This document shows, one piece after another, positions 1 to 6,591 of a stretch of DNA of 7,033 nt (its first letter is position 1; the number at the start of each line of letters is the position of its first letter). A program made the translations under genes and the position numbers. The DNA comes from Deltaproteobacteria bacterium (lineage in GTDB: Bacteria; Myxococcota_A; Polyangia; HGW-17; SLPX01). Under the pieces are notes generated by a model. The model had not been told where the DNA came from, did not search any database, and saw nothing but the letters and a program-made list of their open reading frames with translations. The stretch is from NCBI GenBank assembly GCA_011390535.1, contig JAABSF010000133.1, forward strand, positions 1-7,033, written 5' to 3'.

Positions 1-1
1 G

Positions 2-319
2 CTCCAAGATTTGGGCATACAAAAAGCTTTCCAGGATCCTCTAATACATACACCAGGGGCTGATTTTTCAGGCATGAGCGGCACCCAAGAATTGTTTATC
101 AGTCAAGTGGTGCATAAAGCTTTTGTGGATATCGATGAAAATGGAACCGAGGCTTCTGCTGCGACAGCCGTGGTTATAACCGGCGCAGACTCCGGTGTTC
201 CAATAGAGCCTGAAGAGCCCATAGAAGTGGATATAAACCGACCGTTTATTTTTCTTATCCGGGATCACGCCACAAAGACAGTATTGTTCATAGGGCAGGT
301 GGCAAATCCTTCTATATAA
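2..319 (+). CDS. Serpin-family serine protease inhibitor, C-terminal fragment (5' end outside window)
   Basis: The frame is open from the window edge to TAA at 317-319, giving about 105 residues of a protein normally near 400. It carries hallmark C-terminal serpin signatures: ADFSGMSG, then LFISQVVHKAFVDIDENGTEA (strand s5A and the reactive-loop hinge), then NRPFIFLIRD and a closing LFIGQVANP. Serpins trap target proteases by inserting the cleaved reactive-centre loop into beta-sheet A. The hinge GTEASAAT (nt 143-166) has the small residues typical of inhibitory members. Counting 17 residues from the conserved hinge Glu places P1 near Ala (nt 185-187) and P1' at Asp, which would suggest an elastase-like target. 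However, the stretch from there to NRPF is about eight residues longer than in alpha-1-antitrypsin and is acidic and proline-rich, so the P1 call is tentative. The N-terminus, and hence any signal peptide, is missing. It is convergent with the histidine kinase, with 23 bases between stops. Confidence 0.93.
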   Translation, partial: LQDLGIQKAFQDPLIHTPGADFSGMSGTQELFISQVVHKAFVDIDENGTEASAATAVVITGADSGVPIEPEEPIEVDINRPFIFLIRDHATKTVLFIGQVANPSI

Positions 320-342
320 CAACAAAAAAAGCTATTGCATAA

Positions 343-2658
343 TCATTCCAGGCATTTACGCACAGTTGAAGCCAACTCAGGCAAGGTCCATGGTTTCTCC
401 AGCCAGCCGGCTATTTTATCGTCCAACCCATCTTTGCTTACTCGAGCACTATAACCGCTGACCAACAACATCTTCATGGAAGGATCCTCCTCGTGAATAC
501 TCTCTAAAAGCTCAAATCCCCCCATATCGGGCATAACTACATCACTCACAACAAGCGCGAACTCTCCACGCCTCTCCTTGAAAATACGCAACGCCTCCAC
601 ACCATCCGAGGCCGTAATGATACGATATCCAAGAAGATCCAACGCAGCCTTTGTAGACTTCAAGACACTGACTTCATCATCAACGAGTAAGATGAGCTCC
701 CCATTACCACGAACCATCTGTTGTTCATTCTTCATATTATCCAATAACTTGTCTTTCAACTCTACAATCGGGAGAAAAACCCTTAAGACCATCCCAAGAG
801 GCTCTTCGGATCCAAGCTGCATAAAACCATCATGTTGGCGCACTATTCCAAAGACTTGTGCAAAAGCCAGCCCCCTCCCACGCCCCGAATCTTTCTCTCC
901 AAAAAAAGAATCGAATATCTTGGGCAAAATCTGAGCAGGGGGCGGTGCTCCGGTGTCGGTAAATTCCAACACCGCCCAGGAGCCTTCGGTCATCCCCGCC
1001 ACAGGTGCAGCATCATTTGAACTCAAAATGAGCTTTCTCAACCTGATCCGAAAGAATCCCCCGTTAGTCATAGAATCTTTGGCGTTCAGTGCAACGGTCA
1101 CCAGCATCTGCTGTAATGCGCCGAAATCAGCCATAACGTGGCAATCATTACACTTAATCTCCACTTCCATTTTTACATTTTCGGGTATCGTCCGCCTTAA
1201 AAACATCTCTGATTGACCTACAAAAAGGCTCAAATCAGTGATCTCTTTTTCACCTCCCGTGCGTCGTGAAAAATCTTGGATTTGCCTAACCAATTCACTC
1301 GCCTTACGAGCTTCTTCAACAACTAACTCAAGCTTCTCGCAAACAGCCCTGGATGACTCTTCATCTTCCAACAAACCTCTGCAATATGTGGAAATAACAG
1401 TAACTATATTACCAAAATCATGAGCTATCCCCGCCGCCATCTGCCCCAGAGCTACCAATCTTTCTTGCCTGCGGGCTTGAACGCTCTCCTCCCGTTCCCT
1501 GGTGACCTCTCGTATTACCACCACCCACCCTCTACCATGCACTCCACCATCAACCTCCCGGCCCATGACTTCAAACAACCTCTCCCTGGGATGGGAGATC
1601 TTTACCTCACATACACGCCCGTTCGAATGAGATTTCAGGATATCATCCAACGAACGATCACCAAGCCCCACCAAATGACCGAGTGAACTCTTCTTGCCTA
1701 GAAGCTCCAGATAGCTTTTGGCCAATGGGTTGGCTATAACTACGCAACGTTCTCTGTCGAGAACTAAGACGCCCTCGGGAAAATTCTCCACCAAACCCGC
1801 CAACCGCATCCTTTCCTGTTCCTTCTCCTCGTTCAGTCTCCTGAGCCTTCTTCCCGACTCCTTCTTTTCCGTCACATCCTCCATGACCCCCTGAAACAAA
1901 ACGCCACCATCAAAGTCTTCCACCACTCGGGCGTGATCGCGTACCCAGATGTATCGGTCATCTTCCCTTTTTATCCGAATCTCAACACCTTTTGACACAC
2001 CGGATCGCTGCAGATCATCTATCTGCTTCTTCCTGACCGAGGGATCCGCGAAAAGATCATCAGCTCTCTTCTTTTTCATGTCTTCCAAGCTGTTAAAACC
2101 GAACATCTGAATGAGTGTCTTATTAGCATCCACTATTTCCCCGTCAGGCTTCGTAAGATACAGCCCCAAAGGAAGATTTTGAAACAGACTCTCGTATTTC
2201 GACTCAGCAAAACACAGTTTCGCACCTATCCCCTTTCTCTTTAACAGCACATCAATAACTCTGTTGAGATTTTGTACTTCGGCTCCCCGGACACTCTCTC
2301 CCCCTGCATGCTCCACATCAGCCTCACCTTCCCCTCCAGCGCCGTCAACTTCGCCGGCAGGTGATACTTCATTCATCTCCTGAGAAACTAAAAACGCCCC
2401 TGAAGCCCCATCCCAGCATAGCACCACACACTCACCCCATCGGGTTTTGGCTTCCTGGTTCAGCGCAGGGATAGAGGCCCAATCAATTTCAGGGTGGACG
2501 ATGACCAAATCCACACCGCCGCAGTCCTCTTCAGCCACCGCACGCCAAACATTTTCATCGGACACCTCTATCACCTCAGCCGCTTGGTGTCGTCCCTTAA
2601 GTTCCTTTGTGAGATCTTTTAGACGATTTTCATTTGGATCAACTAAAATGAAACGCAC
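343..2658 (-). CDS. Hybrid sensor histidine kinase (pseudo-receiver, PAS, PAS, HisKA, HATPase, receiver)
   Basis: About 771 residues from GTG at 2658 to TGA at 343-345. No membrane segment is visible, so it is probably a cytoplasmic sensor. Domains in order: a receiver-like N-terminal domain (about 1-95) that begins RFILVDPNE and lacks the phospho-acceptor Asp (LVIVHPEIDW); a Gly/Glu/Ala-rich linker; PAS (about 152-268, ending VMEDVTEKK); a charged helical connector; a second PAS (about 285-390, ending VIREVTRE); HisKA with H413 in GIAHDFGN; HATPase (about 508-632) with N-box N525 and DTG at 568-570; and a C-terminal receiver (about 655-770) with D660/D661, acceptor D706 in SDVVMPD, S734 and K755. 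The family norm is HDFNN, DTGxGM and GxGTGLGL. Here these read HDFGN, DTGAPP and GRGRGLAF, so the ATP lid is degenerate. The frame also opens 20 codons upstream at TTG 2718, but GTG 2658 has the better ribosome site. No partner regulator is nearby, so it appears to be an orphan. The signal is unknown. Confidence 0.9.
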   Translation of the reverse strand: MRFILVDPNENRLKDLTKELKGRHQAAEVIEVSDENVWRAVAEEDCGGVDLVIVHPEIDWASIPALNQEAKTRWGECVVLCWDGASGAFLVSQEMNEVSPAGEVDGAGGEGEADVEHAGGESVRGAEVQNLNRVIDVLLKRKGIGAKLCFAESKYESLFQNLPLGLYLTKPDGEIVDANKTLIQMFGFNSLEDMKKKRADDLFADPSVRKKQIDDLQRSGVSKGVEIRIKREDDRYIWVRDHARVVEDFDGGVLFQGVMEDVTEKKESGRRLRRLNEEKEQERMRLAGLVENFPEGVLVLDRERCVVIANPLAKSYLELLGKKSSLGHLVGLGDRSLDDILKSHSNGRVCEVKISHPRERLFEVMGREVDGGVHGRGWVVVIREVTREREESVQARRQERLVALGQMAAGIAHDFGNIVTVISTYCRGLLEDEESSRAVCEKLELVVEEARKASELVRQIQDFSRRTGGEKEITDLSLFVGQSEMFLRRTIPENVKMEVEIKCNDCHVMADFGALQQMLVTVALNAKDSMTNGGFFRIRLRKLILSSNDAAPVAGMTEGSWAVLEFTDTGAPPPAQILPKIFDSFFGEKDSGRGRGLAFAQVFGIVRQHDGFMQLGSEEPLGMVLRVFLPIVELKDKLLDNMKNEQQMVRGNGELILLVDDEVSVLKSTKAALDLLGYRIITASDGVEALRIFKERRGEFALVVSDVVMPDMGGFELLESIHEEDPSMKMLLVSGYSARVSKDGLDDKIAGWLEKPWTLPELASTVRKCLE

Positions 2659-2663
2659 GCTTG

Positions 2664-2668
2664 CCTCC
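2664..2668 (-). promoter_or_regulatory. Ribosome binding site that sets the kinase start
   Basis: On the minus strand GGAGG lies five bases before GTG at 2658-2656 (GGAGGCAAGCGTG). The competing upstream TTG at 2718 has no comparable purine-rich site. The GTG also places the first residues (VRFILVDPNEN) exactly at the start of the first strand of the receiver-like fold, which supports this start. Confidence 0.75.
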
Positions 2669-2735
2669 AATTTACAGTTATCTCCGCCCCAAAAAAATTC
2701 CAGCAGATACACAAACAAACTGAATATTTACACCT

Positions 2736-2764
2736 ATTTTAATGATCGAGGCCTCCTCACGCAA
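2736..2764 (-). promoter_or_regulatory. Possible sigma-70-type promoter for the histidine kinase
   Basis: Reading the minus strand, TTGCGT (2764-2759) is followed after 17 bases by TAAAAT (2741-2736). The -10 box matches five of six consensus bases and the -35 box matches three. Transcription would begin near 2729, giving a leader of about 70 bases to the GTG start at 2658. The match is by eye only and could be chance in AT-rich sequence. Confidence 0.3.
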
Positions 2765-2804
2765 GCCATTTCTTTCCAGTTTTTGTGTTTTCGGGAATCT
2801 AACG

Positions 2805-2850
2805 AACCTTCTTAATGGTAAGGGTGGCGCGTACTGAATCACCTTAGGTT
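2805..2850. other. Imperfect hairpin in the kinase / ATP-grasp divergent region
   Basis: TAAGGGTG (2819-2826) can pair with CACCTTA (2840-2846) if one G is bulged. An outer AACC (2805-2808) can pair with GGTT (2847-2850). The nonamer TTCGGGAAT also occurs twice nearby, at 2790-2798 and 2872-2880. These could be operator or leader structures. Apart from this and the candidate kinase promoter, nothing firm is visible in 2659-2987, and no convincing plus-strand -10/-35 pair was found for the gene at 2988. Confidence 0.2.
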
Positions 2851-2987
2851 TCTCTCTCTCAATTTGGTTACTTCGGGAATAGTCTTGTGCTAACATCAAG
2901 GACATGGACTTGAGCCGTTTTTTATCGACTCACAAATTACACATGTAAAACGAGATTGCATAACATCTTTTAGCTAAGGAACTACTC

Positions 2988-4031
2988 ATGAAAATCGCGT
3001 TTGTGGTAAACGATTTACAAACTCGTAAAGCCACACATGCCACTATCCGTCTTGCTCAAGCGGCACATAATCGGGGGCACGAAACTTGGCTGACTGGTGT
3101 GGCTAATCTATCGTGTGATCAAGGAGGTGAAGTTCGTGCCCAATCCATAGCAGCTCCCAGGGAGACATATCGGACAACTGATGCGTATGTCAGGGATTTA
3201 CTATCAAAAAACGCAAAAAAAGAGAGAGTTGGGCTATCCAAATTCGACGTAGTGATGCTGAGAAACAACCCGGCAGCTGAGGTAAAAACACGTTCCTGGG
3301 GTCAGTATGTGGGTATTTTTTTCGGAAGGCTGCTGGTTTCCCACGGTGTTATTGTCGTTAATGACCCTGAAGGCCAGGCCAGAGGTCTGAACAAGATTTA
3401 TCTTCAAGAGTTTCCCGAAATAGTGAGGCCTCAAACCCTGATAACGAGAGAACGATCCGATGTTAAGAGTTTTGTTCAAAAATATGATCGCGTAGTGGTA
3501 AAACCTCTCCAAGGCTCCGGCGGGCAAGGAGTCTTTCTGCTGAGAAAAGAAGACAAAGCCAATATAAATCAAATTGTAGACACAATTACAGCCTCAGGCT
3601 ACCTGATTTGCCAAGAATATCTTCCGGCGGCAGAGCAAGGCGATACTCGATTGCTAATGCTGAATGGAGAACCCCTTAAGCACAGAGGGCGCCATGCCGC
3701 GTTTCGTCGTTGCAGATCAGGTGGAGACATTCGCTCAAACGTCCATGCAGGGGGAACCGTTGAAGCGGTGGATGTCGACGAGAAAATGCTGGAAGTAACC
3801 CGAATCGTCGGACCGAAACTCAAACACGACGGCATGTTCTTTGTCGGCCTGGATATCGTAGGTGAGAAAATACTGGAGATAAACATTTTCAGCCCCGGCG
3901 GGCTCGAAAATGCTCAAAAGGTCACCTCGGTGAATTTCACAGGAGTGGTAATAGATGCACTTCAAAGAAAGGTGAGTTCGAAAAGATTATATGGCGGCAG
4001 GCTGTCGAATCAGGAGCTTTCGGTACTCTAA
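2988..4031 (+). CDS. Glutathione-synthetase-like ATP-grasp ligase
   Basis: 347 residues, ATG to TAA, with AAGGA at 2976-2980 seven bases before the start. The order of motifs follows bacterial GshB. There is an N-terminal substrate domain (MKIAFVVNDL). MLRNNPAAE (90-98) sits at the MRKDPP position, and VVNDPEGQARGLNKIYLQEFP (123-143) follows. Then come the ATP-grasp glycine loop VVKPLQGSGGQGVF (170-183, Lys172), the adenine-side QEYLP (209-213), GDTRLL, RSNVHAGG (249-256), Asp289, and the metal-binding Glu297/Asn299 in LEINIFSPGG. All key nucleotide and magnesium residues are present, so it should be an active ATP-dependent C-N ligase that forms an acyl phosphate and joins it to an amine. E. 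coli GshB is about 316 residues, so this protein is slightly longer. No glutamate-cysteine ligase gene is seen here, so true glutathione synthesis is unproven. A related small-peptide ligase is equally possible. It is convergent with the RimK-like gene. Confidence 0.88.
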   Translation: MKIAFVVNDLQTRKATHATIRLAQAAHNRGHETWLTGVANLSCDQGGEVRAQSIAAPRETYRTTDAYVRDLLSKNAKKERVGLSKFDVVMLRNNPAAEVKTRSWGQYVGIFFGRLLVSHGVIVVNDPEGQARGLNKIYLQEFPEIVRPQTLITRERSDVKSFVQKYDRVVVKPLQGSGGQGVFLLRKEDKANINQIVDTITASGYLICQEYLPAAEQGDTRLLMLNGEPLKHRGRHAAFRRCRSGGDIRSNVHAGGTVEAVDVDEKMLEVTRIVGPKLKHDGMFFVGLDIVGEKILEINIFSPGGLENAQKVTSVNFTGVVIDALQRKVSSKRLYGGRLSNQELSVL

Positions 4032-4053
4032 AGGCTGACTCAAGAATAAGATC

Positions 4054-4096
4054 GCAGGACCGAGGGCGTCGAGGCTCCCGGCCTGCTGTGTTGTTT
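4054..4096. terminator. Possible bidirectional terminator between convergent ATP-grasp genes
   Basis: GCAGG (4054-4058) pairs with CCTGC (4082-4086). Inside it CCG and GG pair with CGG and CC around two bulged adenines and a nine-base loop. A T-rich run (TGTGTTGTTT, 4087-4096) follows on the plus strand, and GATCTTATTCTT follows on the minus strand. An outer TCAAGAA (4040-4046) / TTCTTGA (4103-4109) pair encloses it. The position between two converging stops fits a shared terminator, although neither T-run is pure. Confidence 0.4.
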
Positions 4097-4139
4097 CAGG
4101 TGTTCTTGATTGCTCAATGTTTTTCTCTGAGATAAAAGA

Positions 4140-5036
4140 TCATTTCCCCCACTCTTCCTGTAAATAATCCAATAGCGTCTCAGCCGTATCCACTCCGAGG
4201 GCTTTAGAGATACCTTCCAACCCTGGAGAGCCATTTACTTCCATAACCAGAGGTCCATCACAACCGTGTATTATATCTACACCGGCTACTTTCAAACCGA
4301 ATGCATCCACGGTTTTGATGGCAAGCTCCTCAAGCTCCGGAGTAATCGGGACGGCAACAGCAGACCCTCCCTTGTGAATGTTTGATCTAAACTCACCATC
4401 TCTACCCTGCCTCTTCATACCTCCCACAACCTTCCCACCGATAACAAGCACTCTGGTGTCAGCTCCACTCGATTCCTCTATGAAGGTCTGGACCAATACT
4501 CTTTGCCCAAGGGAAGCCAACATATCCCCAACCGACGACAAAGACCTCTTAGACTCAACTAAAAACACCCCTTTCCCTCCTGAGCTTTTCGGTATTTTGA
4601 GAACCCAAGGAGGACCTTTTATCAACCCGGATAACCATTCAAAATCCCCCTCATCTTTTGGGGTAAGCACCACAGAGGCGGGAAAAGGCACACCAATGCC
4701 GGCTAAAAGTGCACATGATGAAGCTTTGTCTCTACAAGCCGCAAGAGATGCAGATCCATTCACGCAGGGGACTCCGGCCATTTCCAGCATACGGAGGCTC
4801 TCAAAAGCTACGTCCGGGGCTGTCCCTCCAAGACGAGTAAATACCCCTTTTGGAGATCCCTCCACTAGCTCGCCCGATTCTGTCCGGCAGACGAATACAG
4901 GCTCTCTGCCGGTAAAACCGACCTGAACATCACCTGGATGTACAAGCTCCATGGAGAGCCCTCTCCTGGATGCTGCCTCCAATACCATGGCGTTACCAGG
5001 CGAATTTTTAAGATGAGATAATAACCAAAAACTCAT
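4140..5036 (-). CDS. RimK-type (alpha-L-glutamate ligase-like) ATP-grasp enzyme
   Basis: 298 residues, ATG at 5036 to TGA, with AAGGGA five bases before the start. The length matches RimK (about 300). Visible motifs are TRLGG (67-71), VNGSASLAACRDK (92-104), the ATP-binding VLKIPKSSGGKGVF (145-158, Lys147), VQTFIEE (182-188), GADTRVLVIGGKVVGGMKR (191-209), EFRSNIHKGG (215-224), Asp254 in AGVDII, and the metal-binding Glu266/Asn268 in VMEVNGSPGLEGI. Known relatives add glutamate to ribosomal protein S6, or make lysine-carrier protein, N-acetylaspartylglutamate, coenzyme F420 or tetrahydromethanopterin conjugates, so the substrate here is open. All catalytic residues look intact. It lies 95 bases downstream of the hydrolase on the same strand and is probably co-transcribed with it. 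That pairs a peptide-type ligase with an amide hydrolase. Confidence 0.9.
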   Translation of the reverse strand: MSFWLLSHLKNSPGNAMVLEAASRRGLSMELVHPGDVQVGFTGREPVFVCRTESGELVEGSPKGVFTRLGGTAPDVAFESLRMLEMAGVPCVNGSASLAACRDKASSCALLAGIGVPFPASVVLTPKDEGDFEWLSGLIKGPPWVLKIPKSSGGKGVFLVESKRSLSSVGDMLASLGQRVLVQTFIEESSGADTRVLVIGGKVVGGMKRQGRDGEFRSNIHKGGSAVAVPITPELEELAIKTVDAFGLKVAGVDIIHGCDGPLVMEVNGSPGLEGISKALGVDTAETLLDYLQEEWGK

Positions 5037-5090
5037 AATTATCCCTTATCGCTTTTTTCCAATCTTACACACATCACATCTGGCTCATTT

Positions 5091-5141
5091 GAAGCTTTCA
5101 AACTCCTCAAGCTTTCAAACTCCTCAAGCTTTCAGACTTCT
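5091..5141. repeat. Three tandem 17-bp repeats between hydrolase and RimK-like gene
   Basis: Three consecutive 17-base units occupy 5091-5107, 5108-5124 and 5125-5141. The second reads CAAGCTTTCAAACTCCT. The first differs from it at one base, and the third differs at a few bases near its 3' end. The hydrolase TGA (5134-5132) lies inside the third unit. On the minus strand, which is the message strand, the units give AGGAGTTTGAAAGCTT, so the transcript carries repeated AGGAG cores well upstream of the real ribosome site of the RimK-like gene. The likely origin is slippage or local duplication at the gene's 3' end. No function is evident. Confidence 0.85.
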
Positions 5142-6178
5142 AATCCGTGAGTATTTCCGGATTGAGCTTTCTCCACAACAGGATCTCCCACTCGCCCCAA
5201 GTGACAGTATCTGGCACCCGGGACAGCCACCGGATTCACCGCCATACCGATTACTATCCCGTCATAGGGCGCAGTGTGGTCCATCCTGGGATATCCGAAC
5301 AGATCCATTGTCCTCGCCAAAAGCTGACCCTTGAGCACCCGCTCCCTCAACCCAAACTTCGTCTCCAATATGCCTCCACTGCGGGTTCTCAACCAACGAG
5401 ATTCGCGGCAAATAACAGGCTCTCGTGTATTTTGCACCTATCCGGGATACATATCCAAATCAGTCATAATATTTCTGATTCCCAGCTCACCATCGAACAC
5501 CATCCTCCCCTGAAACATACTCGGATTGCCCGCTTCAACTGTAATGGCGGGAATTTTTCTTTTTCTAGCCGCATGCCTAATCGTCCCATCCCCACCTTTG
5601 ATATGCAGAATAATATCCGGGTTCATCAACTGGGCGAGATGCCTGACCACATCGGACATCAGATCGGCACGGATATACATGGAATTGATATTTCCCTGAC
5701 TAGCGGTATGAATATCTATTAAGTAATCACAAGCAGGCAAAAACATATTCAAAAACGCTCGAGCATATTGCTCACTTGGCTTTCCTTCTTTTTTCCCGGG
5801 AAAGGCATGATTGAGATCCACGCCGTCGATAAACCTTCTGGCACCTGCATTGAACCCCGGCACATTAACTACGGGCACACAAAGCAAAGCACCTGAAAGC
5901 TTGTCCAACTCTACACCATTCAACAAACTGTGTATTATGCGAACTCCATTCAGTTCATTGCCATGAATAGCCGCGCTGATCCCCAACACCGGCCCAGCTT
6001 TTGTTCCACGCGCTACCACGACAGGTACATGCACAATCTGAGAAGTAGCGGTCTGAGACAATTCAACTAAAAGGTCGGTCCGTTCGCCCGCCGGAAGTTC
6101 GGTAACAGGCACTGGAGAAAGCTTGGAAAACAGCTTCTTTTTCGCGTCTTCTCTCCGAAAAACCTTGTAACGCTTCAA
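5132..6178 (-). CDS. Aspartoacylase / succinylglutamate desuccinylase-family zinc hydrolase with in-frame TAG
   Basis: The start is TTG at 6178 with AGAAGG six bases upstream. The end is TGA at 5132-5134. Full readthrough gives 348 codons. Residues 1-246 form the M14-like catalytic domain, with zinc ligands in AAIHGNE (His72, Glu75) and DIHT (His157), substrate-pocket DLNHAFPG (121-128), and the catalytic Glu215 in TVEAG. Codon 247 is TAG (5438-5440). The next 101 codons are in the same frame and form the usual C-terminal beta domain (SRWLRTRSGGI, then TAPYDGIVIGMAVNPVAVPG). The family hydrolyses N-acyl amino acids or related amides using zinc. His replaces the Arg of the usual DLNR motif, which could change specificity. 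The gene is either read through (pyrrolysine or suppression), a fresh nonsense pseudogene, or a sequencing error. A separate gene starting at GTG 5437 is unlikely because that codon abuts the TAG without a properly spaced ribosome site. Its neighbours are ATP-grasp ligases. Confidence 0.85.
5438..5440 (-). other. In-frame amber (TAG) codon inside the hydrolase gene
   Basis: The minus strand reads GGA TAG GTG CAA AAT across 5443-5429. Family-typical sequence lies on both sides in one frame, so no frameshift is involved. The codon falls in the linker between the catalytic domain and the C-terminal beta domain, not at a metal or active-site residue. The terminal stops of the five complete gene ends in the window are TAA (serpin, GshB-like) or TGA (kinase, RimK-like, hydrolase), so TAG is not otherwise used here as a stop. 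Confidence 0.9.
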
Positions 6179-6305
6179 ATACCACCTTCTTTCATATAAA
6201 TTCGATACTCCAACTGTAAACTGAAACTACAACTCATTTAACCGCAACGAGACATATTACCCCAACACTCTCGACCTTATCCAATTAAATCTAACTCCCT
6301 CAGCG

Positions 6306-6320
6306 GAGGAAATCTTCCTC
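6306..6320. other. Small perfect palindrome, possible operator
   Basis: GAGGAA (6306-6311) and TTCCTC (6315-6320) are inverted around ATC. The site lies about 130 bases upstream of the hydrolase TTG start, in the divergent region. It is a candidate repressor or activator site, but could be chance. Confidence 0.25.
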
Positions 6321-6348
6321 AATAAATCGCAGTTCATTATTGACCAGA

Positions 6349-6376
6349 AACCGGCTCATGTTAGCATCAGCCGGTT
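6349..6376. other. Perfect 8-bp inverted repeat (stem-loop or operator)
   Basis: AACCGGCT (6349-6356) and AGCCGGTT (6369-6376) are exact inverted copies. Beyond a C/C mismatch, ATG (6358-6360) pairs with CAT (6365-6367), closing a TTAG loop. No T-run follows on either strand, so it is not a standard terminator. It sits between the hydrolase start and the MITE-like element, where a regulator site for the divergent genes could lie. Confidence 0.4.
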
Positions 6377-6403
6377 GAGAGGACAACTTAGAGCTTCGAA
6401 TTT

Positions 6404-6563
6404 GAGCCTGTTGCAAAATGACGGACCGAGAAATCGCGAGCGCGGCGAGTACTGATGCAAGGCGCGATGCAGGAATAGCAGTGCTATTTCAAGAAGCGGC
6501 AACGCAGAAGACGGGCTCGCCTAGCCCCATTTTTCCGTTGGGAGAAATTTTGGCAACAGGCTC
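6404..6563. mobile_element. MITE-like palindromic element with terminal inverted repeats
   Basis: The left end GAGCCTGTTGCAAAAT (6404-6419) is the inverted copy of ATTTTGGCAACAGGCTC (6547-6563), differing by one inserted base. Further pairs lie inside: ACGGA (6421-6425) with TCCGT (6534-6538), GGCGAG (6444-6449) with CTCGCC (6516-6521), and a near-central hairpin AATAGCA-G-TGCTATT (6474-6488). The whole ~160 bp unit is therefore one long imperfect palindrome with no coding capacity, as expected of a non-autonomous miniature element or a dispersed structured repeat. I recall similar repeats in deltaproteobacterial genomes but could not check this. No clear target-site duplication is seen. It ends 13 bases before the Shine-Dalgarno site of the next gene, so any promoter of that gene lies within or beyond it. 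The rest of 6179-6403 holds only the two small palindromes; no gene was seen. Confidence 0.7.
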
Positions 6564-6576
6564 TCCCTAGTTGCAG

Positions 6577-6582
6577 AAGGAG
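6577..6582 (+). promoter_or_regulatory. Ribosome binding site of the 6592 gene
   Basis: AAGGAG lies nine bases before ATG 6592, a strong Shine-Dalgarno match. It fixes the start of a reading frame that has no stop in the window. Confidence 0.75.
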
Positions 6583-6591
6583 AAAACAACC

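Noticed and set aside
320..342. Terminator for the histidine kinase
   Set aside because: A run of seven T's follows the stop on the minus strand, but no stable GC-rich stem precedes it, so it is not listed as a feature.
2678..2905. 75-codon minus-strand frame in the divergent region
   Set aside because: It overlaps the kinase start region, has no family resemblance and has no convincing ribosome site. It is probably chance.
2988..4031. Firm gshB assignment
   Set aside because: Motifs match the GshB family, but no gshA is visible and the ligase context suggests other peptide substrates. The gene symbol is left blank.
5091..5141. CRISPR-like array
   Set aside because: The units are contiguous 17-mers without spacers, and no cas gene is nearby.
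5132..5437. Separate 101-residue gene starting at GTG 5437
   Set aside because: It is in the same frame as, and directly after, the TAG of the hydrolase, and its sequence matches the C-terminal domain of that family. The GTG has no properly spaced ribosome site, so it is treated as part of the same gene.
5147..5722. 191-codon open frame on the plus strand
   Set aside because: It lies antisense to the hydrolase, has no recognisable domain and has a composition typical of a shadow frame.
6404..6563. Intrinsic terminator or small RNA
   Set aside because: Matching terminal inverted repeats with pairing along the whole unit fit a miniature mobile or dispersed repeat better. No terminal T-run is present.
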